Shown here: piece after piece, positions 28,452 through 38,105 of the stretch | Layout of the letters: every line of letters begins with the position of its first letter | Position numbering within the stretch: the stretch's first letter is position 1 | Source of the DNA: Colwellia ponticola | Lineage (GTDB): Bacteria > Pseudomonadota > Gammaproteobacteria > Enterobacterales > Alteromonadaceae | Direction: 5' to 3' | Length of the DNA stretch: 64,000 nt | NCBI RefSeq assembly: GCF_005885605.1 | Contig: NZ_SZVP01000001.1 | Coordinates: 650,678-714,677 of the forward strand | The notes under the pieces: model-generated | The model's input: only the letters and a program-made list of their open reading frames with translations | What the model was told of the DNA's origin: nothing | Databases searched by the model: none | Program-made: the position numbers and the translations under genes

Positions 28452-28643
28452 CTAATAATAAGAATCTTCTTTATTATGTGCTTGTGGATCTTCAATAATA
28501 TCGTTGATGTTTACTTCGAAACTATTATTATTGTTACAATCAACCATGTAAACAGTATATGTTGAACCATCAAGCCAAGTAACAGTGCCGCTACCTTTTT
28601 TACTGCCACATTTCATACCAATATGAATATCTTTAAACTCCAT
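28452..28643 (-). CDS. Small conserved-looking hypothetical protein
   Basis: The 63-residue acidic protein begins MEFKDIHIGMKCGSKKGSG and contains GTVTWLDGSTYTVYMVDC followed by a run of asparagines. The spacing of strands and glycines suggests a small SH3-like barrel. A very strong GAGGAGG ribosome site lies seven bases before the start, which argues for a real and well-translated gene. Its own terminator lies downstream at 28159. I do not recognise the family. Confidence 0.65.
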   Translation of the reverse strand: MEFKDIHIGMKCGSKKGSGTVTWLDGSTYTVYMVDCNNNNSFEVNINDIIEDPQAHNKEDSYY

Positions 28644-28752
28644 AAGTCCTCCTCGATACTAATTATCGCGAGAGACTAGCTCTCGTCAGTGGTGTTAATT
28701 AGAACGAACCAGAACCAATTAGTTCATTTTTTATACAGAAAGTTTGAAATAT

Positions 28753-29973
28753 TTACGGATTAAAGCTATTACCCAAGGTACAACTTGCCCGTGCGCCAGT
28801 CACCGCAGGTAAATTACTTTTAAAGCCATGATCAAAAGCATAGGCAAACCAAGCAAAGGCCATCGCCTCTAAAATATCTCCATCGATATTCAAACTTTGT
28901 ATATTACTCAGCTCAAGTGAATTAGCACAGGTATGTAAACGCTCCTTAAGGGCATTAACTAAAGCATTATTATGTACCCCACCGCCGCATAAGTAGACAT
29001 TACCCTGTAATGTTAGCGCCGTAATAGCATCACTAATACTGTGCGCAGTAAAAGCTAATAATGTCGCTTGAATATCAACCGCTGTCAGTGTTTTATTCGC
29101 CACTTTATTAACAACGTTGTTAGCTACTGTTTCATATTGCGACTGAGTACTTGCGGTAAATACGGCTAATTGTTGTTCAAGCCAATCAAGATGAAAGTAT
29201 TCTCTACCAGTACTTTTAGGGGCAACTTCTTTAATGTAATTATCTTGCAAAAATTGTGTCAGCAACGCGTGATTCTCTTGCCCTTTGCTTGCCCAAGTAC
29301 CATTTTTGTCAAATTTATCTTCACTGTTTGGGTGATGTTTACTAAACCAATCATCAAGTAAGGCATTACCTGGTCCTGTATCAAAACCTAACACAGTTTG
29401 CTTAGCTCCTTGTGCAGGTAAATAGGTTATATTGGCGATCCCCCCTATATTTACCACAAAATTGGCATGCGTTGATTGACGAAATAACTGTTGATGAAAA
29501 ATAGGTACTAAAGGCGCACCTTGACCACCTAGTGCCATATCTTTCACACGAAATTGCCCAACTACGCGTATACCCGTTAGCATAGCTAATGTTTGGCAAC
29601 ATCCTATTTGTAAGGTAAATGGATAATTACCACTGGGTCGATGGCGAATAGTTTGTCCATGATTGCCAATGGCAATAATATCATCAGGAGTTAGTTGCTC
29701 TTGGTTAAGCAACGACTTAATCGCCTGAGCAAATAAATGCGCTAACTTACTATCTAAATGAAAAGCCCGATCCACCTCATTAGTGTCTGGCTGATAAAGT
29801 GAGGTTATTTGCTTGGTAATAGTATGACTATAACTTTGGTAAAAACTAGCACGCAATATAGGGGGTTTATCAGTCTGAGAAAAATCGACTAAGGCTAAAT
29901 CGATACCATCCGCGCTGGTACCTGACATTAAACCAATATAGTACTGACCTTGCACCTTCTGTTGATTAATCAT
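28753..29973 (-). CDS. anmK: Anhydro-N-acetylmuramic acid kinase
   Basis: The 406-residue kinase has YYIGLMSGTSADGIDLALVD at residues 11-30, GNHGQTIRHRP near residue 105, VNIGGIANITYLP near residue 175 and GFDTGPGNALLDDW near residue 200, all AnmK signatures. It phosphorylates anhydro-MurNAc recovered from the cell wall to MurNAc-6-phosphate. The start overlaps the mepM stop by eight bases, so both wall-related genes are translated together. Length is slightly above the family mean of about 370-385. Confidence 0.95.
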   Translation of the reverse strand: MINQQKVQGQYYIGLMSGTSADGIDLALVDFSQTDKPPILRASFYQSYSHTITKQITSLYQPDTNEVDRAFHLDSKLAHLFAQAIKSLLNQEQLTPDDIIAIGNHGQTIRHRPSGNYPFTLQIGCCQTLAMLTGIRVVGQFRVKDMALGGQGAPLVPIFHQQLFRQSTHANFVVNIGGIANITYLPAQGAKQTVLGFDTGPGNALLDDWFSKHHPNSEDKFDKNGTWASKGQENHALLTQFLQDNYIKEVAPKSTGREYFHLDWLEQQLAVFTASTQSQYETVANNVVNKVANKTLTAVDIQATLLAFTAHSISDAITALTLQGNVYLCGGGVHNNALVNALKERLHTCANSLELSNIQSLNIDGDILEAMAFAWFAYAFDHGFKSNLPAVTGARASCTLGNSFNP

Positions 29974-31483
29974 TAGCTGCTATGTCACTTGTTTGGGTTG
30001 AGAGTAAAGCATTTTTAGCACCCGACAAGGCTTGTAGACGTTCGGCGGCTAAATTGGTAAATGCTTTCTTATACTTTTTAGCGATCGGTCTAGCATCAGG
30101 TAACTTCACCGTACGAGGATTGCGATGCACGCCATTGAGCAAAAATTCATAATGTAAATGAGGGCCAGCCGATAAGCCCGTAGCACCAACATAACCAATA
30201 ACTTGCCCTTGCTTAACCCGTTGACCTTGTTTTACTGCTCGTTTAGAAAAATGTAAATATTTAGTGACTATGCCATTACCGTGTTGAATAAACACATAAT
30301 TACCATTGTACTTATTATAAGTAGAATGCGTTACTTTACCGTTACCCGCAGCAACGACTGGCGTACCTGTTTTTGCCGCGTAATCTATACCACGGTGTGC
30401 TTTCCAGCGTTTTTGTACTGGATGAAAACGTTTTGGCTTGAAACTAGAACTTATATATTTAAAATTAACCGGGGCACGTAAAAAAGCTTTACGCATACTT
30501 CGGCCATCAGGGCTGTAATATTCATCATCGGTGAAACGAATTGCATGAAACACTTCTCCTTGGTTGGTTATTTCTGCCGCTAAAATGTTACCTGTCCCTA
30601 TATATTCGCCTTCAATATATTTTTTTTCGTAGGTAATATAAAAACTATCACCAGCGCGTATATCTAAAGCAAAATCGATATCCCAACCAAAAACATTAGC
30701 AAAGTTAATAATTTGACTGTCACTTAACCCTGCGCTAACACCAGCATTCCAAAAACTAGAACTGATAATGCCGTAGCTAAAGCCTTCTCGTATTTCTACT
30801 TCTTTAGTTTCTCGATGTGATTGATAGCTATTACCTACTAAGTTAATAAATAAGGTATCTGTTTTAGACAAAGGGTATTCTAGTGCCGCCAATTGCTGAG
30901 TTTCATTGCTAGCAATACGTAACTGATCACCGACATTTAATTTTTTTAACAAGTCGCTGTCTTTACCTTGTGCCGTACTAACCGCATAAGTCGTTTGAGC
31001 ACTAAAACCTAAGCGCTTTAGTATTAACGCTAATGAGTCACCACTATTTACCTTAACGGTTTGCCAGCTTAAATTAGCAAATTCTTCTATTGAATCGATA
31101 ACTTTAGTCTTTTTTTCTAAGGTGCTACTCGCTAAATTGCCTTCTTGAACATTTTGCTGGTTAACTAACGAAGGCAATTGCTCGGCAATTACCTTCGTAT
31201 TGGGTTTACTAGGATTAATGATATTACGTTGCGGCAAAGCACTATGCTTGGGGGTAGTCACTATTGATGTGCCACCACTACCTACGACAGATTCAGGCAA
31301 CGATACTTCAATGCGTTGTCCTATTTGAATATTTTCACCACCAGTACTTTCTTCACCTGAAGGTAAGATTAATAAAAGTAATAACAAACAACTACTGGCA
31401 ATAATTATCGAACGATGTAGCTTGGGTAAATTTTGGAATATATTGACTAATTTTTTCAAAAGAATAGTGCTCGACGTTTTCAT
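29966..31483 (-). CDS. mepM: Cell-wall endopeptidase, M23 family (MepM-like)
   Basis: The 505-residue protein has an N-terminal membrane anchor (RSIIIASSCLLLLLLILPSG), an OapA/LysM-like region (KVNSGDSLALILKRLGFSAQ near residue 155) and a C-terminal M23 LytM domain with AHRGIDYAAKTGTPV, YVGATGLSAGPHLHYEF containing the zinc-binding HxH. It cleaves peptidoglycan cross-links. The start is taken as ATG 31483 (MKTSSTILLKKL), because the upstream in-frame ATG adds a hydrophobic extension without a ribosome site. It is upstream of and overlaps anmK, and is divergent from tyrS. Confidence 0.92.
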   Translation of the reverse strand: MKTSSTILLKKLVNIFQNLPKLHRSIIIASSCLLLLLLILPSGEESTGGENIQIGQRIEVSLPESVVGSGGTSIVTTPKHSALPQRNIINPSKPNTKVIAEQLPSLVNQQNVQEGNLASSTLEKKTKVIDSIEEFANLSWQTVKVNSGDSLALILKRLGFSAQTTYAVSTAQGKDSDLLKKLNVGDQLRIASNETQQLAALEYPLSKTDTLFINLVGNSYQSHRETKEVEIREGFSYGIISSSFWNAGVSAGLSDSQIINFANVFGWDIDFALDIRAGDSFYITYEKKYIEGEYIGTGNILAAEITNQGEVFHAIRFTDDEYYSPDGRSMRKAFLRAPVNFKYISSSFKPKRFHPVQKRWKAHRGIDYAAKTGTPVVAAGNGKVTHSTYNKYNGNYVFIQHGNGIVTKYLHFSKRAVKQGQRVKQGQVIGYVGATGLSAGPHLHYEFLLNGVHRNPRTVKLPDARPIAKKYKKAFTNLAAERLQALSGAKNALLSTQTSDIAAND

Positions 31484-31859
31484 AGCGGAAATTATAACTA
31501 AATAAAAATACAAGTAATCTAATGACTATACCAAAACTACAACAAAAATACTGTTATAACTCACCGTAATCGTGGCAATTAGGACATACTATTTAAACAG
31601 CTTATCCTAGTAAATGAACAATATTACCCATTGTCTACTAAAAAAGACATTATAAGGTTTCATACCTCCAGCAAAGTGCAGTAGAATTGAATCATTAAAA
31701 ACGTTACCTAGTTATGTTACCTAGTTACATTATCTAATTAAAATACCCAGTCCATTAAATTATTGACCACTAAGCAAGCATTAACAGACTTAGCGGCAAG
31801 GCATTGATTATCGCCGTTTATCAGTGGACTGGGGATTAAAGCCAATCAGTGGAGTCCTA

Positions 31860-33059
31860 ATGACCGAAGTTAACCAAGCATTCGCCGAGCTAAAACGCGG
31901 ATCAGAAGAAATTTTAGTAGAAGAAGAATTACTCGCGAAATTAAAAACTGGCAAACCATTAAAAATTAAGGCTGGTTTTGATCCAACAGCACCTGATTTG
32001 CATTTAGGTCACGCGGTATTACTGAATAAATTACGCCAATTTCAACAACAAGGTCATGAGGTTATTTTCTTAATTGGCGATTTTACCGGCATGATTGGTG
32101 ACCCAAGTGGTAAAAATGTTACCCGTAAACCATTGAGTAAAGCAGACGTATTGGCCAATGCAGAAACCTATAAAGAACAGGTGTTTAAAATACTTGATCC
32201 ACAAAGAACAACCGTTGCTTTTAATTCAACATGGATGGACAGGTTAGGCGCTGCTGGTATGTTACAGCTTGCTTCTCATCAAACTGTTGCCCGTATGATG
32301 GAGCGTGACGACTTTAAAAAGCGTTATGCCAGCGGTCAAGCCATCGCTATTCATGAGTTTATGTACCCGTTGGTGCAAGGTTGGGACTCTGTTGCCCTTG
32401 AGGCCGATGTAGAAATCGGTGGTACTGATCAAAAATTCAATTTATTGATGGGTCGTGAATTACAAAAATCACAAGGTCAACGCCCACAAACCGTCTTAAT
32501 GATGCCATTACTTGAAGGATTAGATGGCGTACAAAAAATGTCTAAGTCATTGGGTAACTATATTGGTATTACCGAAAGCCCTACCGATATGTTTGGCAAA
32601 ATCATGTCAATCTCAGATGTATTAATGTGGCGTTACTACGAATTACTTAGCTTTAAACCACTGACTGAAATTGAAGCGTATAAAACTGACATTGAAAATG
32701 GTAAAAACCCACGTGATGTAAAAATTGATTTAGCCAAAGAACTGATCACGCGTTTTCATAATAAAGCTGCAGCAGAAACTGCCCACGATGAGTTTATCAA
32801 CCGTTTCCAAAAAGGTGCATTACCTGAAGATATGCCCGAGCTCACTATCACGGCTGAAAATGGTCAGATAGCCATTGCTAATTTACTAAAAGAAGCCGGC
32901 TTAGTCGCTAGTACCTCAGAGGCTTTTAGAATGATTAAACAAGGTGCGGCTAAAATAGACAGCGAAAAAATTACTGAGCGTGATTTAACGATTGTCACCG
33001 GCGCTACTGCGGTTTACCAAGTAGGTAAACGCAAGTTTGCCCGTATTACTGTCAATTAA
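31860..33059 (+). CDS. tyrS: Tyrosyl-tRNA synthetase
   Basis: The 399-residue class I synthetase has [15 protein letters not shown] (the HIGH motif as HLGH), the tyrosine-binding stretch [16 protein letters not shown], and KMSKSLGN, with a C-terminal S4 RNA-binding domain ([14 protein letters not shown]). Length fits the shorter TyrZ-like group rather than the 424-residue E. coli TyrS. TGGAG at 31850-31854 supports ATG 31860. The gap 31514-31859 that separates it from mepM holds the two divergent promoters but no recognisable element. A terminator follows at 33096. Confidence 0.96.
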   Translation: MTEVNQAFAELKRGSEEILVEEELLAKLKTGKPLKIKAGFDPTAPDLHLGHAVLLNKLRQFQQQGHEVIFLIGDFTGMIGDPSGKNVTRKPLSKADVLANAETYKEQVFKILDPQRTTVAFNSTWMDRLGAAGMLQLASHQTVARMMERDDFKKRYASGQAIAIHEFMYPLVQGWDSVALEADVEIGGTDQKFNLLMGRELQKSQGQRPQTVLMMPLLEGLDGVQKMSKSLGNYIGITESPTDMFGKIMSISDVLMWRYYELLSFKPLTEIEAYKTDIENGKNPRDVKIDLAKELITRFHNKAAAETAHDEFINRFQKGALPEDMPELTITAENGQIAIANLLKEAGLVASTSEAFRMIKQGAAKIDSEKITERDLTIVTGATAVYQVGKRKFARITVN

Positions 33060-33095
33060 TTTAGCTACGTAACCTTACTAGGCAAATAAAAATCG

Positions 33096-33126
33096 AAAAG
33101 CCAGTCATTATATGACTGGCTTTTTT
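33096..33126 (+). terminator. Terminator of tyrS
   Basis: AAAAGCCAGTCAT (33096-33108) pairs with ATGACTGGCTTTT around a three-base loop, ending in a T-run at 33121-33126. It is 36 bases after the tyrS stop. The stretch from here to nosR holds an FNR-like box only. Confidence 0.9.
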
Positions 33127-33348
33127 ATTAATAACCTTCCCGTGTCACTAATCTTTTTAGCTACTGCGACAAGTTACCCCTGTCATTTCGAACAAAAAAC
33201 TTACCATTTATCACTCATATAAAAAACATAAGCAACACCTTATCTACCCCTTTGAAATTATCTCTATAAATTACAAAACACTCCCTATACCCCTAAAAAA
33301 CATAAGGATTTAACCTATAATTGATTACGTACATTTGTTTACAATAGC

Positions 33349-33362
33349 TTGATCTGTATCAT
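33349..33362. promoter_or_regulatory. FNR/DNR-like site upstream of nosR
   Basis: TTGATCTGTATCAT differs from TTGAT-N4-ATCAA at one of ten positions. Centred at 33355.5, it predicts a transcript start near 33397. This fits control of nosR by an FNR/DNR-type regulator under low oxygen or nitric oxide, which is the common rule for nos genes. Confidence 0.55.
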
Positions 33363-33389
33363 AACGATTTTAAAGCTGAGGCGTACACT

Positions 33390-35645
33390 GTGACATATTG
33401 TCGCAGTTGGTCATTTTTTTGCCATACTGTAAAAAACACAAATATTGGCGATGTCATGTTAGTAGATCAACGTTATAACCTAATACCACTGCTATCTAAA
33501 CAAGCAATGTCTACACTCAGGCTAGTGTTAACTCGAATGTTAGTGCTGCTTTTTTGTATTGCCATGCCCACGCAAGCACTTTTTGTTAGCGAACCTAAAG
33601 CGCCTATGCCTATTATTAAAGAGATTTTTGCTGAACAAACACGCATTAGTGAAAAACAAGTTATTAAAGAGGGCGGCCCTTTAGTGTGGACCGTTTACAA
33701 AAAAGATAGCCAGGGCGAAATTATTTTAGGTTACGCTTTTGAAACCAATGATATAGCTAGAATTCCTGCTTATTCAGGTGAGCCGGTCAATATGCTAGTC
33801 GCTATTGATGCTACAGGCGTTTATTTAGGCGCAAAAGTATTAGAACACCACGAACCTATTATTTTAGCCGGTATTCCCGAAAGTAAATTACATAAATTTA
33901 CCGACCAGTATGACGGTTTACATGTTAGCGACCGCTTAAAAGTGGGTGGTAACAAAACCGAAAACGTTATCCATCTTGATGGCCTTTCTGGCGCAACAGT
34001 TACCGTAATGGTGATGAATGTCGGTATTGTAAAATCAGCCACTACCGTAGCTCGTGCTCTTGGTATTATTAGTGCTTCTCAAGAAGTTATCCAGCCCATG
34101 GGCACTATTTACCCTGACATTTTTGAAAAAGCCAATTGGACAACACTCACTGGTGACGGCTCTATTCGTAAATTATACTTAAATAGAAAAACCGTTGACG
34201 AAGCTTTTGTTGGCACTGCAGCTGAACATGTTGATGAAGCGACTGCTGAGCAAAAACAAGACATGTTTGCTGAGGTTTATTTTGCGCAATTAAATATTCC
34301 CACCATAGGTCGTAATTTATTGGGTGATAGTGAATACGACTACCTAATATCTTCACTAAAGCCGGGAGAGCATGCCTTAGCGTTAATGGGCTCAGGTTAT
34401 TCATTTAAAGGCTCTGGCTATGTGCGCGGCGCTATTTTCGATCGTATTCAAATATTACAAAACAATAATGCTTTTGCTTTTAGAGATTTAGATCATAGCC
34501 GTATACCCGATATTTATATTGAAGGCGCGCCAAGTTTTAGCGAACGTTCTATCTTTATTGTCCGTGAACATCACCAATTTAATCCTGCGTCTGACTGGCA
34601 ATTAGAGTTACTTGTTCGTCGCCAAACTGGTCCATTAGATAGTATTTTTACCAGTTTTAAAGCTGATTACCATACCTTAGATAAATATTTAGACCGTCCT
34701 GCTGTGATTATGCCTGAGCCAGAATTAACACTGGTTCAACAAGTGTGGAAAGAAAAAGAAGTCGAAGTAGTCATTTTAATAATATTACTCGTCATTGTAG
34801 TTATGAGCCTGTTTTTTCAAGATATTTTAGTTAGACATCCTACTTTCATGCACAACTTCCGTCACGCATTTTTAATTGTTACCGTGGTGTTTATTGGTTG
34901 GTCATGGGGCGGGCAACTATCGGTTGTTAACGTATTTACCTTCTTACAATCTTTTATGTCTGATTTTTCTTGGGATTTATTCTTACTTGACCCTGTTATT
35001 TTCATTCTTTGGGGCGCTGCTGCAGTGACTATGCTGCTATGGGGACGTGCAGTTTACTGTGGCTGGTTATGCCCGTTTGGCGCATTACAAGAATTAATGA
35101 ACGTCTTTGCTCGCTATATTAAAATCCCACAATTTGAACTGCCTTGGGCTGTACATGAACGTTTATGGGCTATTAAATATTTAATTTTATTGGCACTTTT
35201 TGGCTTATCAATGGAGTCATTAGCACTAGCTGAGCAATTCGCTGAAGTAGAACCCTTTAAAACGACCTTTTTACTGAAATTTGATCGCGAATGGCCATTT
35301 GTTTTATATGCCTCAGTGTTACTACTGATTAATATTTTTAATCGTAAGTTCTTCTGTCGCTACTTGTGTCCATTAGGTGCAGCGTTATCAACCAGTAATA
35401 ACATTCGTTTATTTAGTTGGTTACGTCGTCGCCCTGAATGTGGTCAGCCTTGTAAAACCTGTGCTAAAGAGTGTGAAATTCAAGCGATTAATCCTGACGG
35501 AGTTATTAATATGCGCGAATGTCATTACTGTCTTGATTGCCAAGTAACTTACTTTAATGAAGAAAAATGTCCGCCATTGAAAAAATTAGCAAGAAAGAAA
35601 GCAAAGTTTAAAGAAACTGAAATACCTGCGGTAAATGTTGGCTAA
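33390..35645 (+). CDS. nosR: Nitrous oxide reductase maturation/electron-transfer protein NosR
   Basis: The product has a signal-like N-terminus (MSTLRLVLTRMLVLLFCIAM), a periplasmic FMN-binding domain (HLDGLSGATVTVMVMNVG near residue 195), about six membrane helices, two NapH-like motifs GWLCPFGALQE and RYLCPLGAALS, and a C-terminal ferredoxin part with CGQPCKTCAKECE and CHYCLDCQ. NosR supports electron flow to NosZ and its expression. The frame opens at a GTG (33390) with a GAGG site, but the FNR-like box predicts transcription starting near 33397, so ATG 33456 or 33507 is also likely. No apbE/nosX flavin transferase is adjacent. Confidence 0.93.
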   Translation: MTYCRSWSFFCHTVKNTNIGDVMLVDQRYNLIPLLSKQAMSTLRLVLTRMLVLLFCIAMPTQALFVSEPKAPMPIIKEIFAEQTRISEKQVIKEGGPLVWTVYKKDSQGEIILGYAFETNDIARIPAYSGEPVNMLVAIDATGVYLGAKVLEHHEPIILAGIPESKLHKFTDQYDGLHVSDRLKVGGNKTENVIHLDGLSGATVTVMVMNVGIVKSATTVARALGIISASQEVIQPMGTIYPDIFEKANWTTLTGDGSIRKLYLNRKTVDEAFVGTAAEHVDEATAEQKQDMFAEVYFAQLNIPTIGRNLLGDSEYDYLISSLKPGEHALALMGSGYSFKGSGYVRGAIFDRIQILQNNNAFAFRDLDHSRIPDIYIEGAPSFSERSIFIVREHHQFNPASDWQLELLVRRQTGPLDSIFTSFKADYHTLDKYLDRPAVIMPEPELTLVQQVWKEKEVEVVILIILLVIVVMSLFFQDILVRHPTFMHNFRHAFLIVTVVFIGWSWGGQLSVVNVFTFLQSFMSDFSWDLFLLDPVIFILWGAAAVTMLLWGRAVYCGWLCPFGALQELMNVFARYIKIPQFELPWAVHERLWAIKYLILLALFGLSMESLALAEQFAEVEPFKTTFLLKFDREWPFVLYASVLLLINIFNRKFFCRYLCPLGAALSTSNNIRLFSWLRRRPECGQPCKTCAKECEIQAINPDGVINMRECHYCLDCQVTYFNEEKCPPLKKLARKKAKFKETEIPAVNVG

Positions 35646-35738
35646 GCCATCAATAACGAATAAAAGATACGTAATAATAAAAGTAAAAATTAACTATTAA
35701 CAAGCTTAACTAAATTAAAAGCAACGTGGAGAATACCA

Positions 35739-37649
35739 ATGAGTAAAGAAGAATTAGGATTAGACAATAACGCTAACAACTCCAATGATGTGAAATTGGA
35801 AGACGAAAGTCGCCGTAAGTTCTTTGGTAAAAGTGCCATAATTGGCGCTGGTGTTGTCGCAGCACCAATGACTGCAGCAATGTTTGCTTCATCGGCAAAG
35901 GCCAAAGCTAAAGAAGCAGCAAACAGTATTACTGTTCACCCTGGTGAATTAGATGAATACTACGGTTTTTGGTCGGGCGGTCACTCTGGTGAAGTACGTA
36001 TCATGGGCCTACCATCAATGCGTGAATTAATGCGTATTCCGGTATTTAATATTGATGCGGCAACAGGTTGGGGTTTAACTGACGAAAGTAAACGTATTAA
36101 AGGCGACAGTGCCCATTTACTAGCAGGTGATTCACACCATCCACACATGTCTATGACTGACGGTCGTTATAATGGTAAGTACGTTTTTATCAATGATAAA
36201 GCGAACTCACGTGTAGCACGTATTCGTTGCGACATCATGAAATGTGACAAAATGATCACCGTACCTAACGTACAAGCGGTTCATGGTTTACGTGTACAAA
36301 AAGCACCGTATACAAAATATGTTGTTTGTAATGGTGAATTCGAAATTCCGATGAAAAACGACGGTAAAGATGGCATGAGAGATGTCAGTACCTATCGTTC
36401 ACTATACAACGTCATTAATGCTGAAACCATGGAAATGGCTTTCCAAGTAATGGTGGATGGTAACTTAGATAACACCGATGCTGATTTCGATGGTAAATAC
36501 TTTGCTTCAACATGTTACAACTCAGAAATGGGTATGAACTTAGGCGACATGATTTCTTCAGAGCGTGACCATGTTGTTATCTTTAGCTTAGCGGCTTGTG
36601 AAGCAGCATTAAAAGCAGGTAAATTCAAAACTTATAATGGTAATGATGTACCGGTATTAGATGGACGTAAAGGCTCGGCTCTAACGCGTTATATCCCAGT
36701 ACCAAAATCACCACATGGTTTAAATACCTCACCTGACGGCAAGTACTTTGTCGCTAATGGTAAATTATCACCAACAGTATCAATTATTGCTATTGATAAA
36801 TTAGATGATGTATTTTCAGATAAAATTAAACCACGTGACGCCATTGTTGCTGAACCTGAATTAGGTTTAGGTCCTCTTCATACTGCCTTTGATAACAGAG
36901 GTAATGCCTACACCACGTTATTCCTTGATAGCCAAATTGCAAAGTGGAATGTTCAAGACGCTATTGATGCCCATAATGGTAAAAAAGTTAATTACCTTCG
37001 TCAGAAACTAGATGTTCATTACCAACCAGGTCATAACCACACATCACAAGGTGAAACACGTGATACTGATGGTAAATGGTTAATTGCGCTTTGTAAGTTC
37101 TCAAAAGATAGATTCTTACCTACAGGGCCACTTAAACCAGAAAATGATCAGTTAATTGATATTTCCGGTGATGAAATGAAACTAGTGCATGATGGTCCAG
37201 CATTCGCTGAACCGCATGATTGTATTATCGTTCACCGTAGTAAACTAAAACCATTTAAAGTATGGCCACGTGACGATTTATTTTTTGCTGAAACCCATGC
37301 GCAAGCGAAAAAAGATGGCGTAGATGTTTACACGCAAAACAAAGTAATTCGCGACGGTAAGAAAGTACGTGTTTACATGACATCCGTTGCACCAACATAC
37401 GGTATGAGTGAATTCACCGTAAAACTAGGTGATGAAGTAACGGTGATTGTCACTAACCTAGATATGGTTGAAGATGTAACTCATGGCTTCTGTATGACTA
37501 ACCACGGCGTACAAATGGAAGTAGCTCCTCAAGCAACAGCTTCTATTACTTTTACTGCCAACAAACCTGGTGTTCAGTGGTATTACTGTAACTGGTTCTG
37601 TCACGCGTTGCATATGGAAATGCGTGGTCGTATGTTCGTTGAAGCGTAA
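35739..37649 (+). CDS. nosZ: Nitrous oxide reductase NosZ, clade I (Tat type)
   Basis: The 636-residue precursor has a twin-arginine signal ([15 protein letters not shown]) and the beta-propeller copper enzyme body. The CuZ histidines are visible, for example DSHHPHMS near residue 128, and the C-terminal cupredoxin domain carries the CuA ligands in [12 protein letters not shown] (Cys, Trp, Cys, His, Met). It reduces N2O to N2 in the periplasm. The Tat signal marks clade I. The gene is 93 bases after nosR. The final codons are copied again several times just downstream. Confidence 0.97.
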   Translation: MSKEELGLDNNANNSNDVKLEDESRRKFFGKSAIIGAGVVAAPMTAAMFASSAKAKAKEAANSITVHPGELDEYYGFWSGGHSGEVRIMGLPSMRELMRIPVFNIDAATGWGLTDESKRIKGDSAHLLAGDSHHPHMSMTDGRYNGKYVFINDKANSRVARIRCDIMKCDKMITVPNVQAVHGLRVQKAPYTKYVVCNGEFEIPMKNDGKDGMRDVSTYRSLYNVINAETMEMAFQVMVDGNLDNTDADFDGKYFASTCYNSEMGMNLGDMISSERDHVVIFSLAACEAALKAGKFKTYNGNDVPVLDGRKGSALTRYIPVPKSPHGLNTSPDGKYFVANGKLSPTVSIIAIDKLDDVFSDKIKPRDAIVAEPELGLGPLHTAFDNRGNAYTTLFLDSQIAKWNVQDAIDAHNGKKVNYLRQKLDVHYQPGHNHTSQGETRDTDGKWLIALCKFSKDRFLPTGPLKPENDQLIDISGDEMKLVHDGPAFAEPHDCIIVHRSKLKPFKVWPRDDLFFAETHAQAKKDGVDVYTQNKVIRDGKKVRVYMTSVAPTYGMSEFTVKLGDEVTVIVTNLDMVEDVTHGFCMTNHGVQMEVAPQATASITFTANKPGVQWYYCNWFCHALHMEMRGRMFVEA

Positions 37650-37940
37650 AGCTGATAGATAGCGTGATTAGAGCCAGAACATGTTCTGTCACGCGACTCA
37701 TACAATACAAGTATGGAAATGCGTGGAAGAATGTTTGTTGAAGCATAAAGCTGACGTGGCTGTATGTTTGTTGAAGCATAGTACTGCAAGAACGAGCACT
37801 ATTAAGTAGCGTGATTAAAACCAGAACTGGTTCTGTCACGCAGCTGATACAATACAAGTATGGAAATGCGTGGTCGTATGTTCGTTGAAGCGTAAAGCTG
37901 ATAGATAGCGTGATTAAAACCAGAACCGGTTCTGTGACGC
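37595..37940 (+). repeat. Degenerate tandem copies of the nosZ 3' end
   Basis: The motif GTTCTGTCACGC recurs at 37595 (in nosZ), 37683, 37830 and, with one change, 37929. Copies of the last codons of nos[12 protein letters not shown] plus stop, recur at 37713-37748 and 37860-37895, and a partial copy RGCMFVEA plus stop lies at about 37755-37781. The copy at 37713 differs from nosZ by synonymous changes. Each unit also carries a CAGAAC-N2-GTTCTG palindrome flanked by GCGTGA and TCACGC or TGACGC, at 37662-37694, 37809-37841 and 37908-37940. Unit lengths are 88, 147 and 99 bases. Confidence 0.9.
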
Positions 37941-37956
37941 GACTCATACAACTGAT

Positions 37957-38001
37957 AAAAGCCTAATAGCTTCTCTAATAAGAAAAGCGTTAGGCTTTTT
38001 T
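37957..38001 (+). terminator. Terminator after nosZ and its repeats
   Basis: AAAAGCCTAA (37957-37966) pairs with TTAGGCTTTT starting at 37990, followed by Ts. A smaller nested hairpin lies within the 23-base loop. It would end nosRZ transcripts before nosD. Confidence 0.75.
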
Positions 38002-38032
38002 ATTGCATTTTTCACAATTTATCCGTAGTTAT

Positions 38033-38046
38033 TTAATCAAGATCAA
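38033..38046. promoter_or_regulatory. FNR-like site upstream of nosD
   Basis: TTAATCAAGATCAA matches the FNR consensus at nine of ten positions. Centred at 38039.5, it predicts a transcript start near 38081, 25 bases before the nosD start. With the terminator before it, this suggests that nosDFYL has its own oxygen-controlled promoter. Confidence 0.5.
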
Positions 38047-38105
38047 CTGATTTTTGCGGAATAGTGTTATGCTATTTCTAGTAGCCCTTTAAAAGAATTA
38101 TCGCC

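Noticed and set aside
28314..28565. Rightward 83-codon frame
   Set aside because: It overlaps the well-supported small leftward gene at 28452 and lacks a ribosome site.
37552..37947. Leftward frames over the nosZ tail repeats with repeated TEPVLVLITL segments
   Set aside because: They are antisense to nosZ codons and to the repeats; their internal repetition only mirrors the DNA repeats.
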